From Casuarius casuarius (taxonomy: Eukaryota > Chordata > Aves > Casuariiformes > Casuariidae), in NCBI GenBank assembly GCA_003342895.1, contig PTFA01000041.1, forward strand, positions 4,888,304-4,952,303: a stretch of DNA of 64,000 nt, given 5' to 3'. This document shows, in pieces, positions 1-13,339 of this stretch (positions are counted from its first letter, which is position 1; the number at the start of each line of letters is the position of its first letter). A program made the translations under genes and the position numbers. The notes below the pieces were generated by a model that saw only the letters and a program-made list of their open reading frames with translations, had not been told where the DNA came from and made no database searches.

Positions 1-28
1 AAAAAAAAAAAAAAAAAAAAAAAAAAAA
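1..28. repeat. Poly(A) run at the window edge
   Basis: Twenty-eight A bases in a row begin the window. Whether this is a retroposon tail or a plain homopolymer cannot be decided without the sequence to the left. Confidence 0.95.
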
Positions 29-3000
29 GAAGAGATAAATTATGTTCCTGCTAGAAGAGCCCCCACGTTTATCCATTAGCACACACAATTAGCATTTAAA
101 ATTGCTGACGCTGGAAGTGGTGTAATTGTTTATTGCTGCCACTTCTGGGAAAGGTTCAGTTGCGTATTTTCGGCCAAAATAACAGGCACAGAGGTGGTGT
201 GCTTTGTCTCCAGGGCAAAGCTTGCCACCTGCACAACTTCTCAGTGCCCCAGCTTGCCAGGCAGCACAGCAGCCCTGGCAGTGAGCTCAGAGGAGACTTT
301 CATGTTGACCTCATCGAGAGGATAACGGTGTTGCACACGGCCAGATGGGAAAGAATTAAAAAATTATTTTTTTGCACCTGCAAAGACTAACTCAGAGCAA
401 AGACTTGTCTTCTGATTGATTGCTGTCCCTGAGCATGAATTTTAGATGCTGTTAAAAGAAATAGAAAGGTAACTTCCAGCAGTTAAATTCACAGAGCTTT
501 CTGTGGTTATAAAATCACCAATAGGAAGTGATTAGCAACGCCGGTGGAGAACAGAGACTATTATTCTCTTAATGAAAGCCCTCTGTCTGGGGTTTCCACC
601 TCAGTTTCCATTGAGTTGCTATAGCTATATCATGCCTATGTAACAGGCACTTTTGCTTCCTCCTGCCAACAGTCTGCCACAGTAAATAGGGAAAATGTTC
701 TTAAAACTGCACACCCCAGTCACACATTTTATATCTGAGAAATTAGATCAGTTTATGAGCAGCATATAGCAGTTCTGTTACCCAAGTCTTATGATTTAAT
801 CCCTAGTCTTATGACATTTATGTATTTTCCTAAAGCTCCAACTGATGGCAGTTACACATCCCTTACTTACATTTTTAATCCAGTTTCCTAAGAAAAGGAA
901 GGTTTTATGATCATACTAGTTGTCTGTGTTTCAATCTATGAAGAGCCATGCTAATAACTTTTGAACCTACAGGCTGATTTAAGTTAAAATTAGGGGTAAA
1001 AAGTCTCACTGGTAATTAAGTTCCTAAGAGTTTTTTGCAAATGGTCTAAGACAGAAACTGAACTTGCTGCCCACTCTGTTGGAAATGCCCCCGTAACTCA
1101 ATCCTGAGACATGGTTTTGGAGCTACCCGCTGGTTAATCATACCTGTCCCGGCTAGGCAGTTGGCATATGCATGTCTTTAGACACACATACGCTGTTCTT
1201 TGGAGAACTGCTGCCTTTTTTCTGATGAGAGCTCACGTTGTTGTACTAGGCATAAACAGTTTAGAAAATAATGGTCATGAATCCATATGACCCAAAGCCT
1301 TTTAGTTCTGCTGCTCAAAAAAGCCCCTTTTCTCCCCTGTAAAGTAGGACCTGGTCACATGGCTGGCACAGACAAACCTGTAAACACAAACCACTGAATC
1401 TCTGAAGGCTCAAAAATCAATAAACCGAGTCAAAAGAACAGAAAAATTTTCAATCATCTCGAGTCTTTTTTTAAGCACTCTCATGATCTTGGGATGACAA
1501 GCATTGATAATATTGTCAGATGTTACATCAAAAAGATCCCAGGGCCAAATCCTTGTTTAAAAAAGAAACACATCCGAGATGCAATGCTGAGAGAAATACA
1601 GCAAGGGAATTTCCCCACAGGGAATACGAACAAGCAGTTGAGGATAGGGCCTGAATTGCCCTCATTTAATATGTCTTGATTCGCTGCAAAACACATAGGT
1701 AACCCTCAGCAAGGTATCTGCAGTATTGCTGAGGGCAGACAGGACAGGCACTTGCAACTTTTACATGCAACCGCTTCGTGTAAAGATTTTGCCATTTTCA
1801 CATATTTGTCTCTGACGACCTTGTAAGGCACCTATGGAAGGAATGAACCTCTAAAAACTCATATTCTACTGTTCCTTAAAATCTACATCAGCAGAGAAGA
1901 GTTGAAACTATTAAGGGTTAACACAGAGAAGAGAATAAAACATTAAAATGTCTCATTCCACCTCGTTTTTAAGTTCATACACTGATACAATACTTCCATT
2001 AGCATATTAGATCTGAAACCTCCATGGCTACTGATACGTCATTATAAATAATTGAACACAACCCTATGGGTCATTGTAGCAGAAAAATAAATTCACAAAA
2101 GTAGAAACGGATTCTTTTTTATCTAGGGCATTTCAAAAAATTAAAAATATCAGATGGAATTTAATTTAGGTAAAATGATTAGAAGCTTCCACAGTCTCTC
2201 CTTCTCCTCTGCTAACCCTGACCTTTCCTCTACCACGCATTTATTCTCTGCAAGTTTTAGTCTGGTGGGCAATTCAGCTGACCCCATGCACTGCCCTCCA
2301 ACTACTCCCTCCTTAATAGTATGTCAGGATCAAGAAGATCCCCCTAAAACTGTGGGAAGTCAAGTCTTTTCAACTGAACATCAGAAGTGCTTTGATAGCC
2401 TATCTCCAAACACTCTCCTTGTCCTCACTGTGATGCAGCTGGAGTGTTTATATCACTGGCATGGGCTAAACCAACACTACTCTGCTTGGCCAGATAAGGA
2501 GAGCGTGACTCAGGAGAGGGAGCGTGAGGCCAGGAGAAGGCACTGCTGATTCCCCCACAGAGGGGAACATGTCTTTTGGAGGGCAAAATTCAGACCATCT
2601 CTCAACTGAGCAAACACCAGAGGAAGACTAACTTGCACATCAGCGTTCAACACTGAAAGTTAAGGATGTGAAAATTTACCCCAGAGTGTCACAGTGAACC
2701 TCTGCTTACCTACATAATGCGCACAGGAAGCATGCACCTCTAATCACAGCTCACATTTCTACTGCGGAAGAGCTCTCCTTTCAAAAATAATAAAATAGTT
2801 CTGGTTTGCAGCCTGCATCTACCTTGTCAGAATGACAAAGTGTAAAAATGTAAATATGAGGGGCTGAAACCTTTATAGTTTCTTACTTCCCCTGTCTGTT
2901 AGTGGAGCATCATTTTAGGCTCTAATACAGTAACAGGCAATGCTTTAGTGAAGCATTTATGGGTTGCGTTACATCTCCTTGAAACGGCGAGATATAACTG

Positions 3001-3560
3001 AAGGACCTCACTGAAGGTAAAACTAACACCAATGATCCTTTATGAAACAACATCAGTCTCCACACTAAAACTGTCTCAGGAGAATAGCTCTCAGAATCAC
3101 CTGTGGACTAGGAAAGGTTTCACTCAGACAAATCCCATGAGGGAAGGATAGGTATGTGAGAGGGAGAACAAAAATAAACTAATTTAAAATGAAAATGTCT
3201 TTTTCTAAATAGCCGATGGGTAAACTTGAAAACAAAATGCATTGGGTTTATTAAGACTCTTAATAATGCAGCTAGGAAATGGTTAAAGCTCTTTTTGATG
3301 CTCAGAGTTATGATAAAATATCCTTTGCTCAACAGACAGTTCCTAAGCAAAACCTTGATTTTGGTTTGAGCATGGCTTGGACTCAGACACAGATCCTTAA
3401 TGTATGATGTTCTGGTTTTATCCAAAAACAATAAAAAGAATTAGTTTCATAAATCAGCTGACAATTAGTAAGTGACAAAAAGCACGTATCTATCTCATCA
3501 TTTACAGAACAGAAGCTGTTAAATGTAAAGAAGTGGACAGGTAAAGACACCATAAATCTT

Positions 3561-3578
3561 ATACTATATATATAGTAT
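3561..3578. repeat. 18-bp A/T palindrome
   Basis: ATACTATATATATAGTAT is a perfect palindrome. It may simply be a TA-dinucleotide tract. Confidence 0.9.
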
Positions 3579-4836
3579 ATTCTATTGCTATTCCTAGAGC
3601 AAACACATGCTCTTGGTACAGTTTTCCATTCTGTTACCTCAGTTTTACAGCAGTAACCTCTATGGAGCAAGACCAATAAAGTCAATTGATATCTGCAAGA
3701 ACAGAGTTGGGCCCAAATTTATCAACAACAAAATCGTTAATAACTCTGCTTAATTACAACCTGTTCTATCCAACACAGAATATGCATGAGTTTTCAAGGA
3801 GATTTAATTATTTAGAAAGTTGAAAGATGTGATAAGCTATTTTTGAGATAGAAGGAGACAAAGAAAGAGACAAAAGTCAACATTTCAAACTGGTAATTTT
3901 TTAATGATCTGTACTCAAAAGCTGTCAGAAAATATTCTCTCTAATACAATGAAGCAAATTCATTCTTCAAGTCAAGGTAACAGTGGGAAAATGGGCCTGA
4001 TAATAAAAGCAATTGTTTTATTAACTGCAGAAGAACTATCACTCTTTAGAACCATGGTCTGAATAATAACAACAAATAAAAATTACTTTGGACATTGACC
4101 AGTAGGTAGGAAGGGGGACTGAAATCAGAACCTAAATCTGACTTTTATCATCAGACCCTATGAAAAATAAGACATTCACTCAGGACCACAGACACTGAGA
4201 AAAGCAATGAAACCTTTAAAGTAGATTCTCTGTGCAAAAAAACGTTTATGATCTTCTTGAAAAAGAAAGTTAATATTCTGGCAGAATATTATATTCAGAA
4301 ATGTATTTTTAGCAAAATCTACTGATTCTGTAATTCTTCTGTTATTTCCCTCCCATCAATATTTATATGCAAACATATAGAAGCATTATATATACGGGGT
4401 CACAGATATGCTGTATTGGCACTTCTCTACCCCTCCATCTTCATGCTTAGCCAAATGTCTTGAAGGATCATTAAAATCTTCAGTTGAAAACCCACTTATT
4501 TTATCAGAAAGGAAAAGATTTTCTCAGCCTTTCCAATACCCGTTGGCCTCCTCTCCTTTCAAACAGGCTGCGTTTCGTGTTCTTATTCCCAGAATACAGC
4601 ACAGAGATGCCAGCTGGCTTCCAAAATGCCAGCTTTATGGGCACAGAGCTCAGCTAAGCTGACTAGTGTCTGTATGCTCTACAACCCTGGGGGATATAAG
4701 CAAACTTTGGTTAACCAAGAATTTTGGTTAAGTGGTGTTCTGTAAAATAGGGATGTAACGTGCATTCCACGTCTTGCTCAAGCAGATGTTGTCTAAGCCG
4801 CTTGGACTCTGACATTTGAGCTGAATATTGCTTATT

Positions 4837-4852
4837 ATTAGCATATGCTAAT
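4837..4852. repeat. 16-bp palindrome ATTAGCATATGCTAAT
   Basis: A perfect palindrome made of two back-to-back ATGCTAAT half-sites. These resemble octamer-type POU sites. An ATTGCATAT stretch follows directly. Confidence 0.9.
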
Positions 4853-7800
4853 TGCATATTCTGTATGAATAGCATACCAGGCTAATCAGTTATGAGACTG
4901 GTTCATGTTACTTCCAGTTAATAAAGGACAAGGAAAGCTCTTCTGAATTAAGCGACAAGCCTTCAGTCCTCTACCCCCAAAATAAAACATGAAAGACCCA
5001 TCCATAACTGCCTTTATAAAAGAATGATCACCAGGCTTAAGCATGCTCCTTTCTTCCATTTCTTCCACACAAAATCGGAAAGCAAAGGATATGATCTAAG
5101 ATCTGATACCTGTCCCCCACAAACATGCTTTTATTTGATGTGCGAGAATTTAGTTCTCAGACAGATTATTGAAAATGAAAATAGTTGTTTTTACTACCTT
5201 GTAGAGAGTAGTAATCTCCAGAATTACATATGACAATACACTTTTGCTGTGAGTGAATATAAAATGTAACCCCCCCCCCAAATTCTCAAATACTAAATAA
5301 GGTGCAAATACAAAGTATTCCTGAGAATATATGCAGTGATCCAAGATTAATAACCATGCCTACATCTAAAGATGTCACATAAAACTGCTCTTTTTCTCAT
5401 AACCAGACTAGACTTTCTATATAAATTATACCCAATATCATCAACTCAGACAGATTTGTATTAAGTACAGATTTATCTTCCAGCTAGTTATCCAATACTA
5501 ACATGACATAGCTCATAAATTAAGACAGTTTTATGTGAGTTCAAACCTGAAAGCTTAAGCCCATGGTGAGTATTAATAAAGGCATTACAATTATATTTGC
5601 CTTGGATAACCTAAAAACATAAACTTTATCATTTATTCTTAAGACTTGGTTTTAAGGCACACTTCTTCATATGACATAAGTATATACGAATTTCAAGCTC
5701 ATACTTACTTGTGCCGATGAGCCAAATCTATCAAACTCAATGCAATATGAGAATTCCAGTGGTTTATAAGCCTATGTTATCAACTACTTATAAATAGTAA
5801 AATTAATCCAGCTCCAACTTCATTTTAATATTATGATAGGATCTCTTCCCTTACGACAATATGTTTGAGATACCAAGTTTGCTGTTATTTTCATGCATCT
5901 CAGGAACAGAATTCACATTTGATTAAAATATTAAATTGGGCACTACAAAATAATTTAGGTCCCTAATCCTGATTAGTTTAGCATGCTGGATCTGAATTCC
6001 ATAATAATGGCTACAGAGAGTCTTTGAAAAAATTCACAATAGGCTCTCATTGTGGAAAATAACGGCACACCTCCTCAGCCTGTAGCCTTACTGAGGGCGA
6101 CAATTCCTGGTAACGAAGGCAACCTAACATGTCAGCTAAAACCTTTATGACACTGCTAAATTTCAGAGCTATCCTGTAGTACACCCGAGATGGAAAGACA
6201 GATGTTTTAAATCTGCAGAACCTCAATACTACCGCTCTGTGAAGACAGCAGGCTACAGAATGGAAGGAAAAAAGCATCTTGATAGAAAAAATCCCAGGAG
6301 TTAACCTGCTTGATCTTTCACACATACCAACTAGATTTTACAGTGCTTCGACAGTTCCTCCTCGCTGTCGGAGGTGCTCACTATTATACTCCTGCACGTG
6401 GAAGCCCTACTAGCATAATATCAGGATCTCCTGTCCTTTTTTCTAATGTTAGAACCCTATAAAAACAGACTTCTCTAAATGCACTTCCTGAATAGTTCAT
6501 TTCTGTTGGAAGTTGAATGAAATAAGCTAAAAGGGATCACCTTTATTATACTCATTAGACAGACTATCTGGTGATGGAGATAATCACCCACAAAATAAAT
6601 ACAGTTACAGCAGCCAAGTGAAAAAACTATTGAGTAGCTATATGAACACGTCTTCTACATCCATGTTTTCTCATAAGCCAGTGGATACAGAATTGCTTTA
6701 AATTCCAGGTTTTTAAAAGCAATTCTTCAAAAAAGGTATTGAGTAAAAACAGAAAGGCCATTTACTGAATCGAACGGAAAAATTCCAGTTGATTTAAACC
6801 AGGCCAGGATTTTCCTGAATAACTTTAACTAGCTATACTAAGATAAAAGTTTAGATTGCAAGCATCATCAGAGAGGAAAACAAAAAAGCTGTTATTTTTG
6901 CAGAAAAAGGGGAGATAGTGCACACAGACTCTCAGACAACAGCGGAGAAGAGCAAACGTACCTAAAGACTGACCCCTTCCTTGCTCCTACAGAAATCTTG
7001 TTCCCAGATCAAGCCACTGACTAACCTCAAGTCACCCACTTGTGAACAACAAAGACTTATTCCAAAATTCACATTGCTATTGCTTCCACCTCATCTGAAA
7101 CAAAATTTAGAGTATGGTCATCAGTCACAGCCTCTTGGCAAGAAAACCCACAACTGCCAAAACACTTCCTTCCAGGACATCCTCGGTGAGGTCACTCGGG
7201 TCTGGTCTTCTAATCGGCTATAGGAGTTAACAACAAATAAAATATATTTTGGTACCTTAAAGCAAAACCACTCCTCTCTTTCTAATCATCTGGATAACAA
7301 AGTTAGCTGCTACAAGCTACTGAGCAGCCAGAAGTCCCACTAACCCAGACAGAAAATAAGGCACTCGGCACCTAATGGGATAAGGTTCACAAGCTCTGTT
7401 TCTACAGTACTTTGAAGATCAAGGCTCAGAAATTAAGGACAGTATGCTTTCCATATGCCCAGTACTTAATGACTTAAAAGTAAACACATAGATGTGTTTC
7501 TGTAATCGGGTCCTTAGACTGTAGTGCTGCCTCTTTATTATTTGACTATTTAAAAATTTTGCAAGTACATTTCTAACATCCTCTTACTAAGGTTTCATCT
7601 TCAGGAATGCTTCCAACACAATACATTTCTAAAATTTGGACTTTCCTACCTCGAAGACACACAGCTTTTCTACTAGCTAAAAATTCATAAATATTCCTTC
7701 TATTATTCCAAAGAAAACACTGATTCATCTATTGTAGTATTGTGGAAACCCATGAGAACTCAGAAACAATATTGACTATAATCGAATTAGATAGAGAACT

Positions 7801-10800
7801 GGACATTTATGATTATGGTTTCATTGTCCAATTTGGGAGAAATACGAGAAATACAATAAGGAATGAAAATTAAGCCAAACATTAAATTTAGGCCATTTCA
7901 AGAATGTAAGGTCCTTTTGCTATTACAGATTGAAGTTGTTAAGTGTGTACTTCCCAGAGTCCCAAATGCAACATCTCAAAGAGTATCAACAGGACTGTTC
8001 GCAGACTGAAGTGTTATTTTGGCTTGAATCCATTGCATTGGGACTATTTGGCAGAGAATTTTTTTTCAAGTTGCACTATTAAGCCTATCTAAGGGCATCT
8101 AAACAGAAGAGTTTGTCCTTATGTAGTTAAAACATATCATGAACATTGGAGGGAACTGTATTCTAACGATCTCCCATGATGACAGATAGCTCCATAACCT
8201 TATGCCTCAGTCCAAGTGCAAATTACTTTAAAAGGATGTATTGCACATGCTTATGGAAACTGTGCAAATGCTGCTTCAGAGATTGACAATAATATTTACA
8301 GGCGTGTTAAAACAGATAAACATAAATATAACGAGAGTGTAATGCATATTTCAGAAATTTAATATTCACTGAAAATGAATTAATGATTTCACCTTTTTTC
8401 CAATAATGTTTCAAACCTCTGTCTAAGTTCTGGCATCAGGTTATGCTTTCAAATTAACTGTAATTTTCCACTGCTACACTTGTTATGAATGAGCAAACAT
8501 GCAAAGAAATTACAAATCTGCTGACACATTCACACAAAAAACCCCTGTTTTCTCATGTGGAAGAAGCTCTATTTTTTTTTCCTTTTCTGTATTATTTAAT
8601 TTCCAAAGTCGGTGTTTAATCCTAGTGTTTTTGCAGTATTGAACTGAAAACTCATAAAACAAAATAACCTGGAAGAAAGAACTAGTGCAATTACTGAGGA
8701 TAGCAAAGCAGTGCCCGGCAGAAGAGTTTTGTCAGTATGGGACAATGTTAAAAAAATGCCTAAAAAAAGAACATAGCTCTTCAGATAATTAAAGTGCTTT
8801 AGACCACTAGACAATTGATTTTCTCCTTGTAAAGGTAGCTCAATTGAAATGTTCAGAATAAATCATGTGATAAAATTATCTTCTAAAGTAAGAGCTGAGT
8901 GCATATTGATTAATAATTATTTGCACTAACGAACTGAACTAAAGCAATACCATCAATTACTTCAAAAATCTGTAAGATCAATCATGACGGAATAAACCAT
9001 TGAAAGATTCACTATATTTTTGCCCAGTATTTCAGAAGTGCTCATCAAATGGCATTCTAGAGATACCGTGGTTTCCTGTTTCTAGACCTATAGGGATTTG
9101 TTTTAAATACCAATTACCAGTAGGCATTTTAACTACATAATACAACTCTCACCCTTCAATTACATGGGAGGTCTGCGAGAAGAGCAAATGTTTTCCACAT
9201 CCAGTATGAGGCATGCGGGAGCATTATTGCCAAGACAGTTTAGCTAATATTTCATACTCATGTTCACACAGCAAGGAAAATGCAAACAGCCTAAATCAAT
9301 GACCAAAATAGATAATTTACATAGAGCTACATACCCAAAGACTGGGCATACTCAGTATAAATTAAGTACATTTTACACACTAATGAGTTCTACCAACAGA
9401 ATTTGTTCTGGAAACACAATAAAACCGGTAATTCTACAAAAATGACACTTCAGTTTGCATGGTCATAAAAAGCATGGAGATCATTAATCCCTTATGACAC
9501 CACAGTCATTATTCATTTGGTATCTTACCGAAAATCAAAGAGAATTTTCCTTTCTAATGAGGTATAGCACCATTAGGGTTGGGGTGGGGAGTCCGCTGGC
9601 TCCAGCTTTTAGGCAAGTCTGAACCAAAAGGAACATTTCAGCATTCTGGTTTTCATGGTTTCACTCCTGCTAAGTTTCAGGTTTATTCACTGCAGAAATG
9701 TTGAACAGAGTAAAAGTGAAGCATAACAGTGAAAGGTAAGAGAAGGGTATAGTGGAATAGTGCAGTGCACAGTGGTAGCTGTATTCTACACACTATTAGC
9801 ATGATCATGTCAGAAAGAAAAGAGATAAACTTTGAGAGCAGGAAATACAGAATCTACAAAGTTTCAGATTATTTGTAAAGATAAGAAAGACTGTTATGAC
9901 TTTTTCAGATAACACAGTGACCCAAGAAGAGAATTTCAGGTTATCAGAATGACAAACTGAATATTGGATCTCCATGGGTGATTCCCAGCAAGTTCTGGAT
10001 GGATATATAAATGATTTTTCTCAATCAAAGTATAAGGTATTATATAGAATGAATCCCAAAATACAGTTGTGTGAAATGCCTTGTATGCCTAACTTCATTG
10101 TGCTAAAGAGGATTTTCTTGGTATATAATCTCTAAATTGCCTGAAATAAAATTAGCCAGGAGGTTGGGATGGGGCTCTGCTTCTTTGGTCTTTGATGCAG
10201 ACCTCATACATGGCCGTACCTTGCCATGAGACTTCTCAGCTTCACGTTGGCTTCTATTAATTAACTCAGATGCTTCAGCAGAACTCATCTGGCCCACATG
10301 AATATAATGAGAGTCTTTAAGGTAGCCAGACCTCAGCTATGAAGGAACTAATATATCCAAGTGATAAAACAAACTGTGTTTAGAAGTGAATTGAAAATCA
10401 GCAGAGATCGTGGAGCCCGTGCATTATAGGTAAGTAAATCTGCCATGCCTGAAGGTTTTCCCTACAAATGTAAGCCCAAACCACACAGTGTAAGTTCCAC
10501 TGAAGCCTTAATGTTTTCTATTGGCAAGGTTCTGCTGAAGATCTGAAGCTAGACAACAAGTAACGAAGGTTGGTGGAATGTGTTCAAAATGGCAGCCCTG
10601 ACCTTTTAGTTATTTTCTAGATTTTATTTTATTAAGGTTGGCCAGAGCAGAGCAAACTCTACCAGATCTTCGGAAGAAAACAAAATTTCTATTCACTTTC
10701 ACTAAAATGCACACAAAAACCCCATTTTATGACCTGAAGCAATAACATTTTTAGCTGCAACACCTAATTTAAATTTAAACATTCTTTACATATTTCCTTA

Positions 10801-11995
10801 ATGAGATGCACATTTCTGTCTGAGCATCTTAATTTTATGCATTTTTACACTACTAAGCAACTTAGTAGTGAGGACTGCTTATTTGCATTAATTTACATAC
10901 AATTTGCAGGAAGAGCTGAAAATAGGTGGAAAGGAAATCCATCACTTTGGCTCTAAATTAAAATGTTTCTGTAAGAAACATCTTGAATGTTTGTTTTCTT
11001 ACTTTACTTAGGAAATTGTTTTTAATATCTGAGGAAGTATTGAATGGCACTTCTCAAAAATGATTTCTTTTTAAACTAATAGATTCTTAAAAACTCCTAT
11101 ATTCTTGATGTATACAGATGCAAAATACAATCTACTTTTATTTATTTTTTTTTTTTGTCCCTAAGAGAAATTAATTAACTTCATAGCAAGTTGAATCACC
11201 CCCCTGACATTTTCTGGCTCTTCTCTGAATTTATATTTTACTAATTTTTATAGGCCTTAATCCTTGGCAGGTAGTATGGAAGACCCATAGGCCTGTTGAT
11301 TAAAAAAAAATGGTGTCATATGCATGTACAAATGCATGTACAAATTTAAGTGATACTGCTACTGTTTTAGGCTATGAGCTATCTATGTATTATTTCTTAG
11401 ACGAAATTAAAATATGTTCAAAAATTCTCAGTATTTTTAGCACCTACATTCAGCTTTTTTTCCTTTTTTTAAAGCATGTTTTGATTTTCATATGTAGCTA
11501 CATTCATACTGACCACTAACCATATCTCTAAATAGCTGCTATTAAATAAATACTTGTTCGTAGAGTTGAGATGGCCAATGGCTTCTCATTCCTTAGAGAT
11601 TACATGTAGTTTAACCAGCTCTGTTTATTTCTTCCTCACATCCAAACTATCTCCCATTGCATCCCCAAGCATCCTCTGTGTAACGTGAATGTAAAATCAG
11701 AAACTCGCTAGAAAAAGCAAAAATAGATTTAAAAAATGCAGAACAGATGCTATACTACAGTTGAGCTTTCTAAGAAAACACATTAGGAGATTCTGAAGCA
11801 GTCTCGGCAGCAGCAGTCTGAGGAAATAATCATGGGCATATTTTGCCAAAGCGTGCAACATTTCCTACTGTGCGCCACGATAACTTTATCTGGCTTTCAT
11901 CATACCACTGGTGTTTGTGCCTCGCAGCGTGGCATCAGGGTGGCTCATGACTAAAGCCCTTCAGCAGAACAGCTCACGTAAAATCAGCAATAGTT

Positions 11996-12085
11996 AGCCC
12001 GCGGCGCCGGGCACAGTAGCCTTTTGCCTGCGACTACCACGTGACGGTGAAACCTCTCAGCGACAACCGCTGCCTCCACGGACCT
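11996..12085. promoter_or_regulatory. Short CpG-dense patch with E-box
   Basis: It starts with CCCGCGGCGCCGGG and contains ACCACGTGACGG, an E-box overlapping a CRE-like TGACG. There are about ten CpGs in 90 bp. The regulatory role is inferred. Confidence 0.3.
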
Positions 12086-12399
12086 TCAGCAAAGGGACAA
12101 CAGGCAGGGCAAAAAAACAGGCCACATGGTGGCAACAGCCTTCTGCCCCAAGTACATGCAAAGGAGACATAAGCCCAGGACTACTGTGGCCATTAAACAC
12201 TGTGAAAATGAATTTTGTGCTGATTTGAGTCAGGTCAAAAACGTGTTCCTATTTCTATGAATTTGACTCAACACTTTACATTATACCACCTCATATTGCA
12301 GGACTTTAGACTTTCAAACTTACAACTTTTCTCTATTATATACTTTTAACACAGCTGAAATTAAAGAATAGGAGACTTTACTCTTGTAAATTAGAAATA

Positions 12400-12418
12400 A
12401 TACAATACAATACAATAT
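12400..12418. repeat. (ATACA)n short tandem repeat
   Basis: Three to four copies of a five-base unit in 'aatacaatacaatacaatat'. Confidence 0.75.
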
Positions 12419-13129
12419 TAATTTTGCATAATCATATTAAGGCCTTGTAATATAACATTCAATGACTCAAGGGAAAGGTTGCCTGAGACAGCAAAGTGTA
12501 ACTAAACAAAACTATTGTGCCTGCATCATTAAAGAAAATGTTAAAGAGGAATTTGAGTCTAGGGATCAGCAGTTCAGACCTCCCCTACCCCTACCCTTAA
12601 CCCTCAGCCTAACTTTGCATCATAAGCACATTTTGTCAACAGCAACCGAGAGGACCTAGCAAAATTAATTTAGCTTGAGATCTCTTTACAATGGAAGCCC
12701 ACGCCGTGCACATGTTGTTTGCATTCCTGGCATGATAGGCATTCGTTACCGGCAGCTGGGAAGTTCAAGGGCTGAACTCTATTTCACTTCTTTTGTCTTC
12801 TGTCGCTACTCCCAGGCTCACATGCTAGTGATGTTACTCCACAGGTATCGTTCTTAAAAGCCAAACATGCCTCCTACCCCAAAACGTATTAGTCTGGTGG
12901 TTCTTGTCATGAGAAAGAAAAAGGTCCCCAAAGTGCCAAAAGAAATCCTTGTCCTTAAAGCCCTTTTCCTCTCCTTTATGTAAAGTATGTGATTCACAAG
13001 TAGGAGGACTGCAAGGAGGCAAGGATGCATTCGCCTTGCCACGGTGTAGCAGCTGTCAACTCTTCCATGCCAATGACAGACACGTGAAATGGCACGAGAA
13101 TTTGGAAATGCGATATGGCACGAATTAAA

Positions 13130-13335
13130 AGAGAGATACCAGAAGCCGGTTAGTCCACGCCGCATGCTGCTGCAGCTTCCGCGGAGCTGCAGGGGGACCC
13201 ACGTGCTCTGTCGCCGCGCTGAAGCTAATGGCAAGATGGCAAATAGGTCGGTGGCGCTGGCAGAGCTGGGCGCAGCTTGAGGGCCAGGCCATGCGGGCAG
13301 ATGCTCTGGGCAATCTCCCAGGGAGTGGGGGGGGA
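13130..13335. promoter_or_regulatory. CpG-rich patch with a YY1-like site
   Basis: At least ten CpGs cluster at 13155-13300, with CCGCGG, a CACGTG E-box (13200-13205) and AAGATGGC (13233-13240), which fits the YY1 core. It could be an enhancer or an alternative promoter. No TATA box or splice donor was assigned. Confidence 0.35.
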
Positions 13336-13339
13336 GCCA

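Larger units (their letters stand above)
29..11995 (-). other. PARD3: PARD3 intron, distal part, A/T-rich
   Basis: A/T-rich non-coding sequence with stop codons in all frames at short intervals. I see no exon-like frame with splice sites and no interspersed repeat I can name. It holds short A/T palindromes (3561-3578, 4837-4852), a nine-C run near 5271-5279, and short poly-T and poly-A runs. Assignment to the PARD3 intron is an inference from the exon at 56747-57001, because no later PARD3 exon was found in between. Confidence 0.6.
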
